IMG/VR virus record: IMGVR_UViG_3300036398_002476
Location: 1-55,256 of that record
Direction: 5' to 3' (one strand)
DNA from: a virus
Length of the DNA stretch: 55,256 bases
Part shown: piece by piece, positions 39,787 to 48,119 of the stretch
Numbering within the stretch: the stretch's first letter is position 1
Layout: each line of letters begins with the position of its first letter
The notes under the pieces: generated by a model
Databases searched by the model: none
Told to the model about the DNA's origin: nothing
Seen by the model: the letters and a program-made list of their open reading frames with translations, nothing else
Made by a program: the position numbers and the translations under genes

Positions 39787-40158
39787 CTATTTTAAAGTTA
39801 ACAAGTATTTCAACTTGTTAATTTCCGCTAACATTTCGTCTCTAATGTTTAATAAATCTGAGTCCATCTTTGGGTCATAAACTTCTGAAAGTCCAATAAG
39901 ATATTCACATACTGAATTAATAAAACCAGTTAAATCAAGTTCTTCAATATCACTACCACCTAAACTATAACCACCTGTAAAACTAGGTCTTCCGTGTTTA
40001 CCCATACAAACTTCAACAAACTTATCAATTAAATCATCAAGTGAACTATATGTTTTACCATACGCCTTATGTCTTGATAGTGATTTTGTTTGCCAGTGTA
40101 ACACTCTGAACTGAGTTTGGGTTTCTAATAAAAATTTAACAACTTCCGAATTTTTCAT
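39787..40158 (-). CDS. Dps/ferritin-like phage protein (DUF5856-like)
   Basis: 123 aa. The segment RVLHWQTKSLSRHKAYGKTY then LDDLIDKFVEVC recalls helix A/B of Dps-type ferritins (HW...H...Y..lddliDkfvE). It is shorter than Dps. Iron handling or DNA protection is possible but unproven. Single-gene unit with a TATTTATT box 16 nt upstream and its own terminator. Confidence 0.65.
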   Translation of the reverse strand: MKNSEVVKFLLETQTQFRVLHWQTKSLSRHKAYGKTYSSLDDLIDKFVEVCMGKHGRPSFTGGYSLGGSDIEELDLTGFINSVCEYLIGLSEVYDPKMDSDLLNIRDEMLAEINKLKYLLTLK

Positions 40159-40202
40159 AACAATATTTTATAATAAATATATCAATAAATGAAAAATGGA
40201 GG

Positions 40203-41060
40203 TCATTGACCCCCATTTTCAAATTCTAATTTTTGTTGACTCTTTTGGTCTACAAAACTTTGTATTCGTTGTTTTGCAATTTCACAATATTTTTCACTCA
40301 ATTCAATACCAACCCATCGTCTATCATGAACAACTGCGGCTACACAACTGGTTCCTGAACCATTGAACGGGTCTAACACTACATCGTTTCTATATGATAA
40401 TATCTTAATTGCCTTTTCAGGAATATCCATAGAGAACGTTGCCTTTGTTAATGAACGAGTATCGGCAAAGTATTTCCATTGTCCAAATACCAATTCCATA
40501 AACTCTTTTTTATCTTGTTCGGAATAAGCAACTTTGTTCTTTCCTTCTTCAGTTAGATAAGGTTCACCCTTCCATTGTGGTTCACCTTTAACCTTCTTGA
40601 TATGAACTTTTTTATAAGCCAAGATGACACATTCTTTTGGGTTGTAGATATAAGGTGCGGATGGACTCATCCAAGAACCCCAAGCAGTTGTTTTACTTCT
40701 ATGTGGTGAGTCTTCTTCAAGGTCCACAATACCGTAGAACTTAAACCCAACTTTCTTCATTACCTGATATAATTCTGAAGCGAAGAATACTCTACCACCA
40801 CGAGCTTGTACATTAACTTCATATGGTATGTTAATAGCCATTCTTCCATCGTCTTTAAGTAAACGATACGCTTCCGTTAACCATTTTTCAGACCACACCC
40901 AATATTCATCCATAACAATCTCATCGTTATGTGTGTCGTATTGGATACCTACATTATAAGGTGGTGATGTTACAATCAAGTCAACCCAACCTTCAGGCAT
41001 CTCACTCATCACCTCAATGGTATCACCATTCAGGACTCTGTTAATATAATTCTCAATCAT
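40203..41060 (-). CDS. DNA methyltransferase, beta class (N4-cytosine or N6-adenine)
   Basis: 285 aa. The catalytic motif LIVTSPPYNVGIQYD (motif IV, about 29-43) precedes the AdoMet motif DPFNGSGTSCVAA (about 234-246), the beta-class order. TSPPY is typical of N4-cytosine enzymes but N6-adenine is possible. No matching restriction gene is seen, so self-protection against host restriction is likely. It overlaps the DUF3310 gene by 8 or more nt. Confidence 0.93.
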   Translation of the reverse strand: MIENYINRVLNGDTIEVMSEMPEGWVDLIVTSPPYNVGIQYDTHNDEIVMDEYWVWSEKWLTEAYRLLKDDGRMAINIPYEVNVQARGGRVFFASELYQVMKKVGFKFYGIVDLEEDSPHRSKTTAWGSWMSPSAPYIYNPKECVILAYKKVHIKKVKGEPQWKGEPYLTEEGKNKVAYSEQDKKEFMELVFGQWKYFADTRSLTKATFSMDIPEKAIKILSYRNDVVLDPFNGSGTSCVAAVVHDRRWVGIELSEKYCEIAKQRIQSFVDQKSQQKLEFENGGQ

Positions 41061-41280
41061 TCTGTAATTTTTCTATCTTTTTTTCAATATACCATATCGC
41101 TTTCTTCAAGTCCTGAACTACGTTGTCTTTCTTACCAGCTCGTGATAGGTATTTGACCGCATTACCCAAATAAAAATCTTTATCTAAACCCCAAGCATCA
41201 ATGACCTTGATTGCTTCATATGGATTATCCTCACCACCATAGTGTGATGGATGATTAACCATTTCTTTTTGTTCTGACAT
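41053..41280 (-). CDS. DUF3310 (SaV-like) protein
   Basis: 75 aa from ATG 41280 (chosen because the domain starts at once). Family motifs VNHPSHYGG, AIKVIDAWGLDKDFYLGNAV, KYLSRAGKKDN, DLKKAIWYIEKKIE. Common in phages near nucleotide metabolism or methylase genes; the function is unclear. Confidence 0.88.
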   Translation of the reverse strand: MSEQKEMVNHPSHYGGEDNPYEAIKVIDAWGLDKDFYLGNAVKYLSRAGKKDNVVQDLKKAIWYIEKKIEKLQND

Positions 41281-41455
41281 AATATTCTTTTCCATATTTA
41301 CTTTCTTCAAGTATACCCTCACTTACAAGTTTTTCAATTCGTTTTCTTGTTTCATCGATTCCAACTCGTAGGATATAATCACAAATGTAATTGATATGAA
41401 CTGGTTTTTCAAGTTTTCTTAACAGAACTTCATTCAGGTCTATATTGTTTCTCAT
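41255..41455 (-). CDS. Small winged-helix-like protein
   Basis: 66 aa from ATG 41455. MRNNIDLNEVLLRKLEKPVH, then GIDETRKRIEKLVSEGILEE and KYGKEYYVRT look like recognition helix plus wing. Could be a small transcription regulator. Overlaps both neighbours, so co-translated. Confidence 0.55.
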   Translation of the reverse strand: MRNNIDLNEVLLRKLEKPVHINYICDYILRVGIDETRKRIEKLVSEGILEESKYGKEYYVRTKRNG

Positions 41456-41591
41456 ACTCTTTAAATTTTTTAGCAACGTCGTTATTTGTGAAAATGATGG
41501 AATCAGCTTTGAGATAGTGATTAATAATAGTTAAATCTTTTTCTAAATTTTTAATTTGTTCTTCCCCTATTATTTTTTTGTTGAATCCCAT
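41430..41591 (-). CDS. 53-aa protein with IIGEEQ start
   Basis: ATG 41591 to TGA 41430, starting MGFNKKIIGEEQIKNLEKDL, similar to the IITEEQ leaders. A TACTTTTG box lies exactly 4 nt before the ATG. Confidence 0.5.
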   Translation of the reverse strand: MGFNKKIIGEEQIKNLEKDLTIINHYLKADSIIFTNNDVAKKFKEYEKQYRPE

Positions 41592-41595
41592 ATTA

Positions 41596-41603
41596 CAAAA
41601 GTA
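41596..41603 (-). promoter_or_regulatory. TACTTTTG -7 box
   Basis: 4 nt before the ATG at 41591. Confidence 0.55.
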
Positions 41604-42365
41604 TTAATTTTTCTTTAGATTTACAATTGTTTTTTTCTGAACTATGTAACTTAATACCTTTCTTTTAAAGATTGGTAGGAGTGTATTTTCAAATGGTAGG
41701 TCGTTGGAAGACATTAATTCAAAAATAGGTAAACTTATATCTTGAGTTAATTCATTTAATATTGTTCTGATTACCTTTTTACTTTCCCCATCAAATATTA
41801 ACTGAACCGCAAATTTACTGTCGTGTTTAACCGTATCAATACCACCAGTTGTATACTTCCAAATCCTTTTGTTGTTCCCATTAAGTGTAAAAAAGTAACC
41901 TCTTTCTAAATCCTGTTTCTTGTTTTCGTTGGTATGTTTGATTGAAACTGAATCGTATGTTAATGTCCAAAGAGCTTTGATGACATTAAAGTATTCAAAA
42001 AACTTTGGTCCGGCATATTTTAGAACCTTATTTAGTTCCTCCAACTCATCATCACCTAACTTTGGGATTGGTGTAAATTTAAGTTCATTGATTAGTATTT
42101 CATCATCAATGACTTCAAATTTTTTGTTAACTATGATGTATTTGAATTCCGAAGACATCACTTGTAGATTAGCCAAGTGTAATGACATTTCACTAAATAA
42201 GGGGTATAACTCAAACTTCTCAATCTTATCGTCACAGAACTTTAAAAAGTCCATCAACATATAATATTTGTGTTCGTAGTCAATTGGTTCTGTTAATAAC
42301 CAGTCTGTCGTTAATCTGAAATGATTATTTTTTTTTGTTCTTCTTTTTCTTGGTTTGGTTTCCAT
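41604..42365 (-). CDS. Hypothetical protein
   Basis: 253 aa, basic N-terminus METKPRKRRTKKNNHFRLTT then a mixed alpha/beta body. No domain recognised. Starts directly after the stop of the 433-aa gene (1 nt apart). Confidence 0.55.
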   Translation of the reverse strand: METKPRKRRTKKNNHFRLTTDWLLTEPIDYEHKYYMLMDFLKFCDDKIEKFELYPLFSEMSLHLANLQVMSSEFKYIIVNKKFEVIDDEILINELKFTPIPKLGDDELEELNKVLKYAGPKFFEYFNVIKALWTLTYDSVSIKHTNENKKQDLERGYFFTLNGNNKRIWKYTTGGIDTVKHDSKFAVQLIFDGESKKVIRTILNELTQDISLPIFELMSSNDLPFENTLLPIFKRKVLSYIVQKKTIVNLKKN

Positions 42366-42366
42366 T

Positions 42367-43668
42367 TTACCCTTCTATTTGTAAAATGTAATATGTTTCA
42401 TCATTAAATTCAATAGTATCGTATTCACCATCGTAAGTGTTCAATGTGTGACCGATACCATCAGAACGAAGTAATCCTTCTTTGAATCCTTGTGTGTCTA
42501 TATAATTCTCAATTTCCAAACCATAATTTTGAATTGTGGTCATAGGGTCATCAACCAAATCATTAACTAAATCTTCAACCTTATCCTCAATTAAATCTTC
42601 AGGAATAGTTTTATCACTATCTTTTAATTCATCCAACTCTTCATTTAATTCGTCATATTGTTCTTGTGATAAGTTCTCAGAATCTTCCAACATTTTATTA
42701 ATCTCATCAATTCTTTCTTGAACTGCTGGGTCTGAATATTCAAAATCTTCCTCATTAAAAAAATCTTCAAGGTTTTCTCTAACATTACTTTCTTCATCTT
42801 CTCTGAAAGTTTCCTTAAGTTCTTCAACATCAATATAATCTTCAACAAAACTTTGATTAAAACCTTTTATTCCAATATCATCGATTAATTCATCAATTTT
42901 TTCATACGCTGACATGTGGGTGTCGTAATTATCACCAACCGCCCATCTTTCTTTTGATTCTTCTAAGTCGCCAGTTAACACATAGAAAACTCTCATATTA
43001 TAATATTTGTAGGCGTAAACCAAGTTATATACGTCAATTCTTAGTTCAAGGTATTCAATTTCTTCTTCAACCGCCTCTAAATCCATCAGATTTTCATTAT
43101 CTTCCGTTTTTCTTTCAATTTCTTCCATTCTTTCTTTTTCAGCGTAAAGTTGTTGTAACCTAGCATCATGATTAGGTTCTTTAGCTTCATAAAGACCAGA
43201 AGATGAAGTCAGAAACTCAAATAAAACATTTGCGGTAATCGCAATATCACTTGTTGCAGTTTCTAAATTCCATTCGTCCTCTTGTCGTAAATCGTTTTGT
43301 TTGGCTAATTCAATCTGTCTTTGTTTTTTGATTTGAATTTTTTGATACGGTGTCCCATATGTTGAAATATTATTGTATATAAGACCCTCAATAGAATTAA
43401 CTAGTGTATATGATAAATCTAAACCACCATTAACTGTGATATTTGTAATGTTATTAGCATCCGTATTTCTCAGACTTAAATCACCATCAATAACAATTCG
43501 TTTACCTCTGAATTGTTTCATATTTTGAACCAATTTACCGTTATAATTAGTAAACTTTAAAAAATTAATATATTGCTCAGGTGTTATAACAACACTCTCT
43601 TGTCCTTCTTCCTCAACCAACATCTGAACAACCCTTTGTATTTGTGATATATCTATATTAACTCTCAT
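42367..43668 (-). CDS. Leader-tagged acidic protein
   Basis: 433 aa. N-terminus MRVNIDISQIQRVVQMLVEE has an LVE site. Residues about 50-105 look like a short beta-helix/repeat region (GDLSLRNTDANNITNITVNG). Most of the rest is very acidic and helical (LEDSENLSQEQYDELNEELD), possibly coiled coil. Function unknown; acidic, packaged scaffold-like or effector roles are both possible. Confidence 0.6.
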   Translation of the reverse strand: MRVNIDISQIQRVVQMLVEEEGQESVVITPEQYINFLKFTNYNGKLVQNMKQFRGKRIVIDGDLSLRNTDANNITNITVNGGLDLSYTLVNSIEGLIYNNISTYGTPYQKIQIKKQRQIELAKQNDLRQEDEWNLETATSDIAITANVLFEFLTSSSGLYEAKEPNHDARLQQLYAEKERMEEIERKTEDNENLMDLEAVEEEIEYLELRIDVYNLVYAYKYYNMRVFYVLTGDLEESKERWAVGDNYDTHMSAYEKIDELIDDIGIKGFNQSFVEDYIDVEELKETFREDEESNVRENLEDFFNEEDFEYSDPAVQERIDEINKMLEDSENLSQEQYDELNEELDELKDSDKTIPEDLIEDKVEDLVNDLVDDPMTTIQNYGLEIENYIDTQGFKEGLLRSDGIGHTLNTYDGEYDTIEFNDETYYILQIEG

Positions 43669-43733
43669 GATAAAAATTATATTAATAAATATTAAAATAA
43701 CTATATTATTTACTATTAAATCACATGTGGTAA

Positions 43734-43745
43734 ATATTTATAATA
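43734..43745 (+). promoter_or_regulatory. ATATTTATAATA box, putative phage-type promoter
   Basis: Same motif as before many leader-tagged genes, 13 nt before the ATG of the Cys-motif peptide gene. Confidence 0.45.
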
Positions 43746-43758
43746 AAATACCAACAAT

Positions 43759-43884
43759 ATGGGATGTGGATGTAAAAAACAAAACGCTTCACCTGAACAG
43801 GTGAAAAAGTTAAGAACTGAGAGTATTAAAAACGCAGTTCAAAGTACTATTGATAAGTACTACAATAAAAACAAGAAAAAGTAA
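43759..43884 (+). CDS. 41-aa peptide with MGCGC start
   Basis: ATG 43759 to TAA 43884, starting MGCGCKKQNASPEQVKKLRT, then a helical Lys-rich tail. The N-terminal GCGC could bind a metal or be modified. It is followed by a 13-aa Gly/Cys peptide and a terminator, forming one unit. Confidence 0.6.
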   Translation: MGCGCKKQNASPEQVKKLRTESIKNAVQSTIDKYYNKNKKK

Positions 43885-43908
43885 TAAACCTCTAATAAAT
43901 TAAAAACA

Positions 43909-43950
43909 ATGAAAAACAACAACGGTGGTGGTTGCGGATGTGGAAAATAA
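43909..43950 (+). CDS. 13-aa Gly/Cys micropeptide
   Basis: ATG 43909 to TAA 43950, MKNNNGGGCGCGK. It repeats the CGC motif of the preceding 41-aa peptide, which argues that it is translated. Very short, so low confidence. Confidence 0.35.
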   Translation: MKNNNGGGCGCGK

Positions 43951-43974
43951 TTTTTCCCGCAACATAAGAAAACT

Positions 43975-44000
43975 AAAAGGGGAATTTTTCCCCTTTTTTT
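43975..44000 (+). terminator. Terminator of the micropeptide unit
   Basis: AAAAGGGG-aattttt-CCCCTTTTTTT hairpin and T run. Confidence 0.85.
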
Positions 44001-44001
44001 A

Positions 44002-44009
44002 TATTTATA
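44002..44009 (+). promoter_or_regulatory. TATTTATA box, putative phage-type promoter
   Basis: 3 nt before the ATG at 44013, wedged between a terminator and the gene. Confidence 0.5.
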
Positions 44010-44012
44010 ATT

Positions 44013-45125
44013 ATGGAATTTAAAATTTTCAAAAAATTAAACGAAGAAGAGGAAAAACCCGTACTAACAGGTTTCCAAAATAAGTTAATAAAACTTATTA
44101 CTTTATTCCAAAACGGAGATGTTACTGAAGAGGATATTGAAAACGCTATGGGTAGTTTTGATAAATTTTTTGAGTTAATAATTAAATATAATTTAACACA
44201 TTACATTGACCCTTTTAATGATGACTGGTCGGATTATCAAAATAAAATAATTTATCAATTAATACAAAAAGACCCAAATTACATCTATAAGATGATGGAA
44301 ATGGAATTTTCAGATATAACTGAAATTGATGGGAAATATTATGTTGATTTAGAAGATTCTGGTGAACTGGCACAATTCTTTAGTAGTGGTAGAAACGATA
44401 TTAGTGAAGATAGAATTGCCGAAATATTAAATGGGGATTATGATGGTTATTTTTATGATGACGTAACAGGTGATGAATTCAAAGATGTTTATGAAGAACT
44501 AGAACCAAAATATCAAGAAGAAATTAGAGGATACATCAAAGAAGATTTACTTAAAATTGGTAATTTATCAATTGATTATATAACTCCTGAATTAATAGAA
44601 GATTTAGCAAAAAAACAAGGTGATGAATCAAATTTAAAATTAAATGAAGAGATAATCACTAAACTTTTACAAGATAATGATTGCGTTGAATACTTTATAA
44701 TGAACTTAGGATTAGATATAAGAAGTGAATTATATTCATTATACTCAAATTGTTATGGGTCGGTTTACGCTAACGAATTGTATGACTCACTTATAGGACA
44801 ATTAGTCGGTGAGGTTATTGATAGTAAAAAATCAGAAGAGTATAAATACAAAAAACACGACTACAATAAAAGTACATCAACAGAAAGATGGGGTGTAAGA
44901 TATGAAGTCACAAAAACTGCTCATTATAATATTAAACTTTGGTTTGAAAGTAACGTAAATAACCCATATGAAAATTTAAATTATTACGGAGGTTATATCA
45001 ACCTACTTAAAAGTTTATTTGAAAGTGGTGATTTAAATTGGTTGAGTTCTGGAAGAGTTCCTGACTACCCCGATTTAGGTGACGTTAAAAAATGTCTTAA
45101 TATTGAGTTTAATAGTTATTTCTAA
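44013..45125 (+). CDS. Leader-tagged protein, function unknown
   Basis: 370 aa. N-terminus MEFKIFKKLNEEEEKPVLTG has an LNE site. The body is acidic and helical with tyrosine-rich stretches; no domain recognised. A TATTTATA box is 3 nt before the ATG. Confidence 0.6.
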   Translation: MEFKIFKKLNEEEEKPVLTGFQNKLIKLITLFQNGDVTEEDIENAMGSFDKFFELIIKYNLTHYIDPFNDDWSDYQNKIIYQLIQKDPNYIYKMMEMEFSDITEIDGKYYVDLEDSGELAQFFSSGRNDISEDRIAEILNGDYDGYFYDDVTGDEFKDVYEELEPKYQEEIRGYIKEDLLKIGNLSIDYITPELIEDLAKKQGDESNLKLNEEIITKLLQDNDCVEYFIMNLGLDIRSELYSLYSNCYGSVYANELYDSLIGQLVGEVIDSKKSEEYKYKKHDYNKSTSTERWGVRYEVTKTAHYNIKLWFESNVNNPYENLNYYGGYINLLKSLFESGDLNWLSSGRVPDYPDLGDVKKCLNIEFNSYF

Positions 45126-45195
45126 TAACAAATTTATTCAAGATTTGTTAATAATTCCTTAACACACTTTCAACATTTCATACCTATATATTGGT

Positions 45196-45291
45196 ATGAT
45201 TAGTTTAATTTTTATTCCAATATTTTTATTTTTTAACGTTTCTTTAGTCATCCGAGACAGAAAAGAATATTTTAAATACAATAGAAAATAA
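45196..45291 (+). CDS. Candidate 31-aa membrane peptide
   Basis: ATG 45196 to TAA 45291, starting MISLIFIPIFLFFNVSLVIR, then a charged tail. One membrane helix. Fills the otherwise empty 45126-45332 gap; coding is plausible but not proven. Confidence 0.35.
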   Translation: MISLIFIPIFLFFNVSLVIRDRKEYFKYNRK

Positions 45292-45332
45292 TTTAGACTT
45301 TAACCTTTAAAATTTTAGTTTTAAAATTGGAT

Positions 45333-45959
45333 ATGGAAAAAGAGAGTTGTATTTTAAATCAGGAATTTGTTAATAAGTTCGCAGATTTCTTATGTCAAGA
45401 AATAAGTGATAATAACACTTATAAAACAAAACTATCAGTTGTTGATTGTAATAGTTTATTTATTATCAAAGGTTATACAAAGAATCCAAAAATATATGGA
45501 TGTTACAATCTGACAGATAAGTTCATAGAACAAGAACAAAATAACTATTCTGATTTAACAGCTCTTAATCTTAAAACATTGGACATCATAGATTATGATA
45601 CCAAAGACACAAACTTTGAGGATACAAAATTCGTATTTGAATATCCTGAAACTTTCACAACAAACAATCTATCATCAATAACCATACAATCAACATTCCC
45701 TCACGGTTATTCTAAAAACTATTTAGGTAATCTTTATTCTTACCTTTATAAAATCTCGGAGAAATCACAACCGTACTTTAAGTTCAGAAACATTAAATTG
45801 GAATTTGAAAGTAATGAAGGTAACCTGAAATTCACAAAGGTAAAATCAGATAGTTACTATAGTTCAGAACTTATCCTATCGATATTAAACGACAACTTTG
45901 AAGGTAAGGTATCAGATGACTACCAACTACCTTCTAAATTGTTCCTGAACGTTATTTAA
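45333..45959 (+). CDS. Hypothetical protein
   Basis: 208 aa from ATG 45333. Beta-rich, with CNSLFIIKGYTKNPKIYGCY and EFESNEGNLKFTKVKS. No domain recognised. Its end overlaps the convergent gene by 4 nt. Confidence 0.55.
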   Translation: MEKESCILNQEFVNKFADFLCQEISDNNTYKTKLSVVDCNSLFIIKGYTKNPKIYGCYNLTDKFIEQEQNNYSDLTALNLKTLDIIDYDTKDTNFEDTKFVFEYPETFTTNNLSSITIQSTFPHGYSKNYLGNLYSYLYKISEKSQPYFKFRNIKLEFESNEGNLKFTKVKSDSYYSSELILSILNDNFEGKVSDDYQLPSKLFLNVI

Positions 45960-46483
45960 ACACGTTTAGAATAACCAACGATTTGGTAGAAGTCCCTCTC
46001 ACCATCAATATATTGCTTAACCATCACCAATAGGTTTCTAAACATGAACGCCCCTGGTGTTTGTTTTTCACACTTGGAAAACAACTCAATAAACGAAATT
46101 AAAACTTCAATAGAATAATAACCACATCCTTGTAACTCAAGATACTTTGGTGTAAGTTTATTAACATACTGTAACTTGTAGGTATCTCTTGATGTTACAC
46201 AATTAAATGGTTCGGTTTCATCATATATTTTTATCAGGTCATCAATAAACCCTTTAATAACATTCGGAGCACATTGTTTCTTAGCAATCAAATCAACAAT
46301 CCAATGTGTATGTGATGGTGTCCGTAATCTCTTACCTTCTTCCTTATGTTTTACGATAAAATCTAAATCAGGACGAGCCCCTCTTCCACCTTGGTAGATA
46401 GCAATCTTCGATGTTGGGTCAACTTGCCAAAATGTCAAAGGGGTATGAACTACCCCTTTCTTTTTAAATGTTAGTTCCTTCAT
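45956..46483 (-). CDS. Hypothetical protein
   Basis: 175 aa, MKELTFKKKGVVHTPLTFWQ start, IYQGGRGARPDLDFIVKHKE and THTHWIVDLIAKK-like segments. No family recognised. A TAGTTTTG box lies 4 nt before the ATG. Confidence 0.55.
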   Translation of the reverse strand: MKELTFKKKGVVHTPLTFWQVDPTSKIAIYQGGRGARPDLDFIVKHKEEGKRLRTPSHTHWIVDLIAKKQCAPNVIKGFIDDLIKIYDETEPFNCVTSRDTYKLQYVNKLTPKYLELQGCGYYSIEVLISFIELFSKCEKQTPGAFMFRNLLVMVKQYIDGERDFYQIVGYSKRV

Positions 46484-46487
46484 GGAA

Positions 46488-46495
46488 CAAAACTA
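46488..46495 (-). promoter_or_regulatory. TAGTTTTG -7 box
   Basis: 4 nt before the ATG at 46483. It overlaps the end of the glutaredoxin gene. Confidence 0.55.
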
Positions 46496-46765
46496 CAAAA
46501 TATTTTTGATAATTCCAACAGCTTCGTTTATATCTTGGAAATCTCTGTCGGGAGCAAATAACTTAGCATCTTCTGTCACAGTATCCACAATCATAAATGC
46601 CGGAACAAAATCGTTACCAGTAACTTCAACAAAAAGGTTATACTCCTCTTCGTATTTTTCAATGTCTCGCTCCTTAAACTTAATCTTATTTTCTTTAAGT
46701 TGTTTTTTGAACTCCACACACCAATGACATCCTTTCATTGTATACGCAACCAATAAATTAGCCAT
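46493..46765 (-). CDS. Glutaredoxin-like protein
   Basis: 90 aa. Active site CHWC near residues 15-18 (YTMKGCHWCVEFKKQL) and a cis-Pro region DFVPAFMIVD. Small redox protein that could supply electrons for nucleotide reduction. The start overlaps the stop of the thioredoxin gene, so the pair is coupled. Confidence 0.88.
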   Translation of the reverse strand: MANLLVAYTMKGCHWCVEFKKQLKENKIKFKERDIEKYEEEYNLFVEVTGNDFVPAFMIVDTVTEDAKLFAPDRDFQDINEAVGIIKNIL

Positions 46766-47070
46766 TAGTTTTCAATATATTCAAGGATTAATGAAGATAC
46801 GGTCTGAGCTGGTTTTAATCCGACCATAGTATGAGTATCAACACCTTCTTTATAAAACTTTAAAACTGGAACATTTCTAACACCTAATTTCTTTGAGAAA
46901 TCAATATCACTTTCAACATCAAACTCATAGATTGGTATATCAGTTCTGATTTTATTTAATTCTTCTGTTAGTTGACGGCACGGTAAACACCAGACCGCAA
47001 ACATTTTTAATAAAAACGTTTCATTTTTATCTAATTTTTCTTTAATTTGTATTGAATTTATTTTTTCCAT
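46765..47070 (-). CDS. Thioredoxin-like protein
   Basis: 101 aa from ATG 47070. Active site AVWCLPCRQL, cis-Pro region VRNVPVLKFYKEG: a complete thioredoxin fold. The ATG was chosen over an upstream in-frame start that would overlap the GIY-YIG gene. Coupled to glutaredoxin downstream. Confidence 0.92.
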   Translation of the reverse strand: MEKINSIQIKEKLDKNETFLLKMFAVWCLPCRQLTEELNKIRTDIPIYEFDVESDIDFSKKLGVRNVPVLKFYKEGVDTHTMVGLKPAQTVSSLILEYIEN

Positions 47071-47074
47071 ATTA

Positions 47075-47737
47075 TTAAATATTTTTCCACCTACGATTAT
47101 TTCGTAATTCACTAAATAAATTATATCTTATTTCAGGATATTTTTCTTTTAGTTCTTTATTTGTCAAACCTTTGTTTATTTCTTCTTTAATTTGTTTTAT
47201 GGTTTCAATACCCACTTTGGAATTATTTCTAACTTTTTCTAACATATTTTTCATTCTTTTATGTTTATCCTGTTCAGTTAATTTATCCCAACTTTTTTTT
47301 ACCGATGTTTTTCTTTTCAGTTTTTCAAATTCAGCATTTTCACCATATAACACATCATATGTTTTACCTTTATGTGAATTTCCATTTTTAGTATTTTCTG
47401 ATATTTTTTTTCTAATTTCTTCAGAATGAGTATACCCTAAACAACCATCACCACCTATAGTAGAATTAAGTCCATTTTTAAATGTATCATATTCTTTTAT
47501 GTAATATTTTTCTCTATCATACATAGTTTCCATTTCACATTCTTCAATCAAAGTTATGATAAAATTTTCTTTACCATATTTTCTCATTGAATTATATAAT
47601 TTTGAATTATTGTTACTACTAAAACAACGATAAACATGTTCTTTGAACCTTTCTTCCATTTTACCAATAGTACACCCAACATAATTTAGTCCATTGGACA
47701 TATTAGTAATTTTATATATTTTACAATTATCAGACAT
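47075..47737 (-). CDS. GIY-YIG homing endonuclease
   Basis: 220 aa from ATG 47737. GIY-YIG core KIYKITNMSNGLNYVGCTIG, catalytic-type Glu and Asn later (YYIKEYDTFKNGLNSTIGGD), NUMOD3-like HSEEIRKKISENTKNG and a C-terminal helical region (EIRYNLFSELRNNRRWKNI). Free-standing gene wedged just upstream of the thioredoxin gene. Confidence 0.88.
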   Translation of the reverse strand: MSDNCKIYKITNMSNGLNYVGCTIGKMEERFKEHVYRCFSSNNNSKLYNSMRKYGKENFIITLIEECEMETMYDREKYYIKEYDTFKNGLNSTIGGDGCLGYTHSEEIRKKISENTKNGNSHKGKTYDVLYGENAEFEKLKRKTSVKKSWDKLTEQDKHKRMKNMLEKVRNNSKVGIETIKQIKEEINKGLTNKELKEKYPEIRYNLFSELRNNRRWKNI

Positions 47738-47777
47738 TTTAAATACTATATCTATAAATATCACCAAAGAGCGTAAA

Positions 47778-48119
47778 TTACAAACTTTTACTTTCCTTTT
47801 TTTGTTTCAAAAGTTGAGTTAAGAAGAACTTAACCTCACTCAACTTGTCAGCGTTATAATATAATTTTACTTTATACTCAACCCCATCTGCTTTAGATAA
47901 ATAAATAAAACTACCATTAGGTAGTTTACATATTAAGTCGGAATAAACCTCACCATCACTATACATGATTGAGTTGATAAAAACTTTTTCTATGTTATCT
48001 CTTTTTAAAAAATCATTAGGTAAAAGATTGTGCCCATCAGATAACTGAAGAATTGATAAAAGTCCTTCTTTATCCAACAATCTATCCTCAAATAGAAATA
48101 TCTTTTTTTCGTTTACCAT
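47778..48119 (-). CDS. Hypothetical protein
   Basis: 113 aa, starts MVNEKKIFLFEDRLLDKEGL, beta-rich middle (KLPNGSFIYLSKADGVEYKV), helical Lys-rich end. Starts 7 nt inside the end of the PcfJ-like gene, so the pair is coupled. Confidence 0.5.
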   Translation of the reverse strand: MVNEKKIFLFEDRLLDKEGLLSILQLSDGHNLLPNDFLKRDNIEKVFINSIMYSDGEVYSDLICKLPNGSFIYLSKADGVEYKVKLYYNADKLSEVKFFLTQLLKQKKESKSL

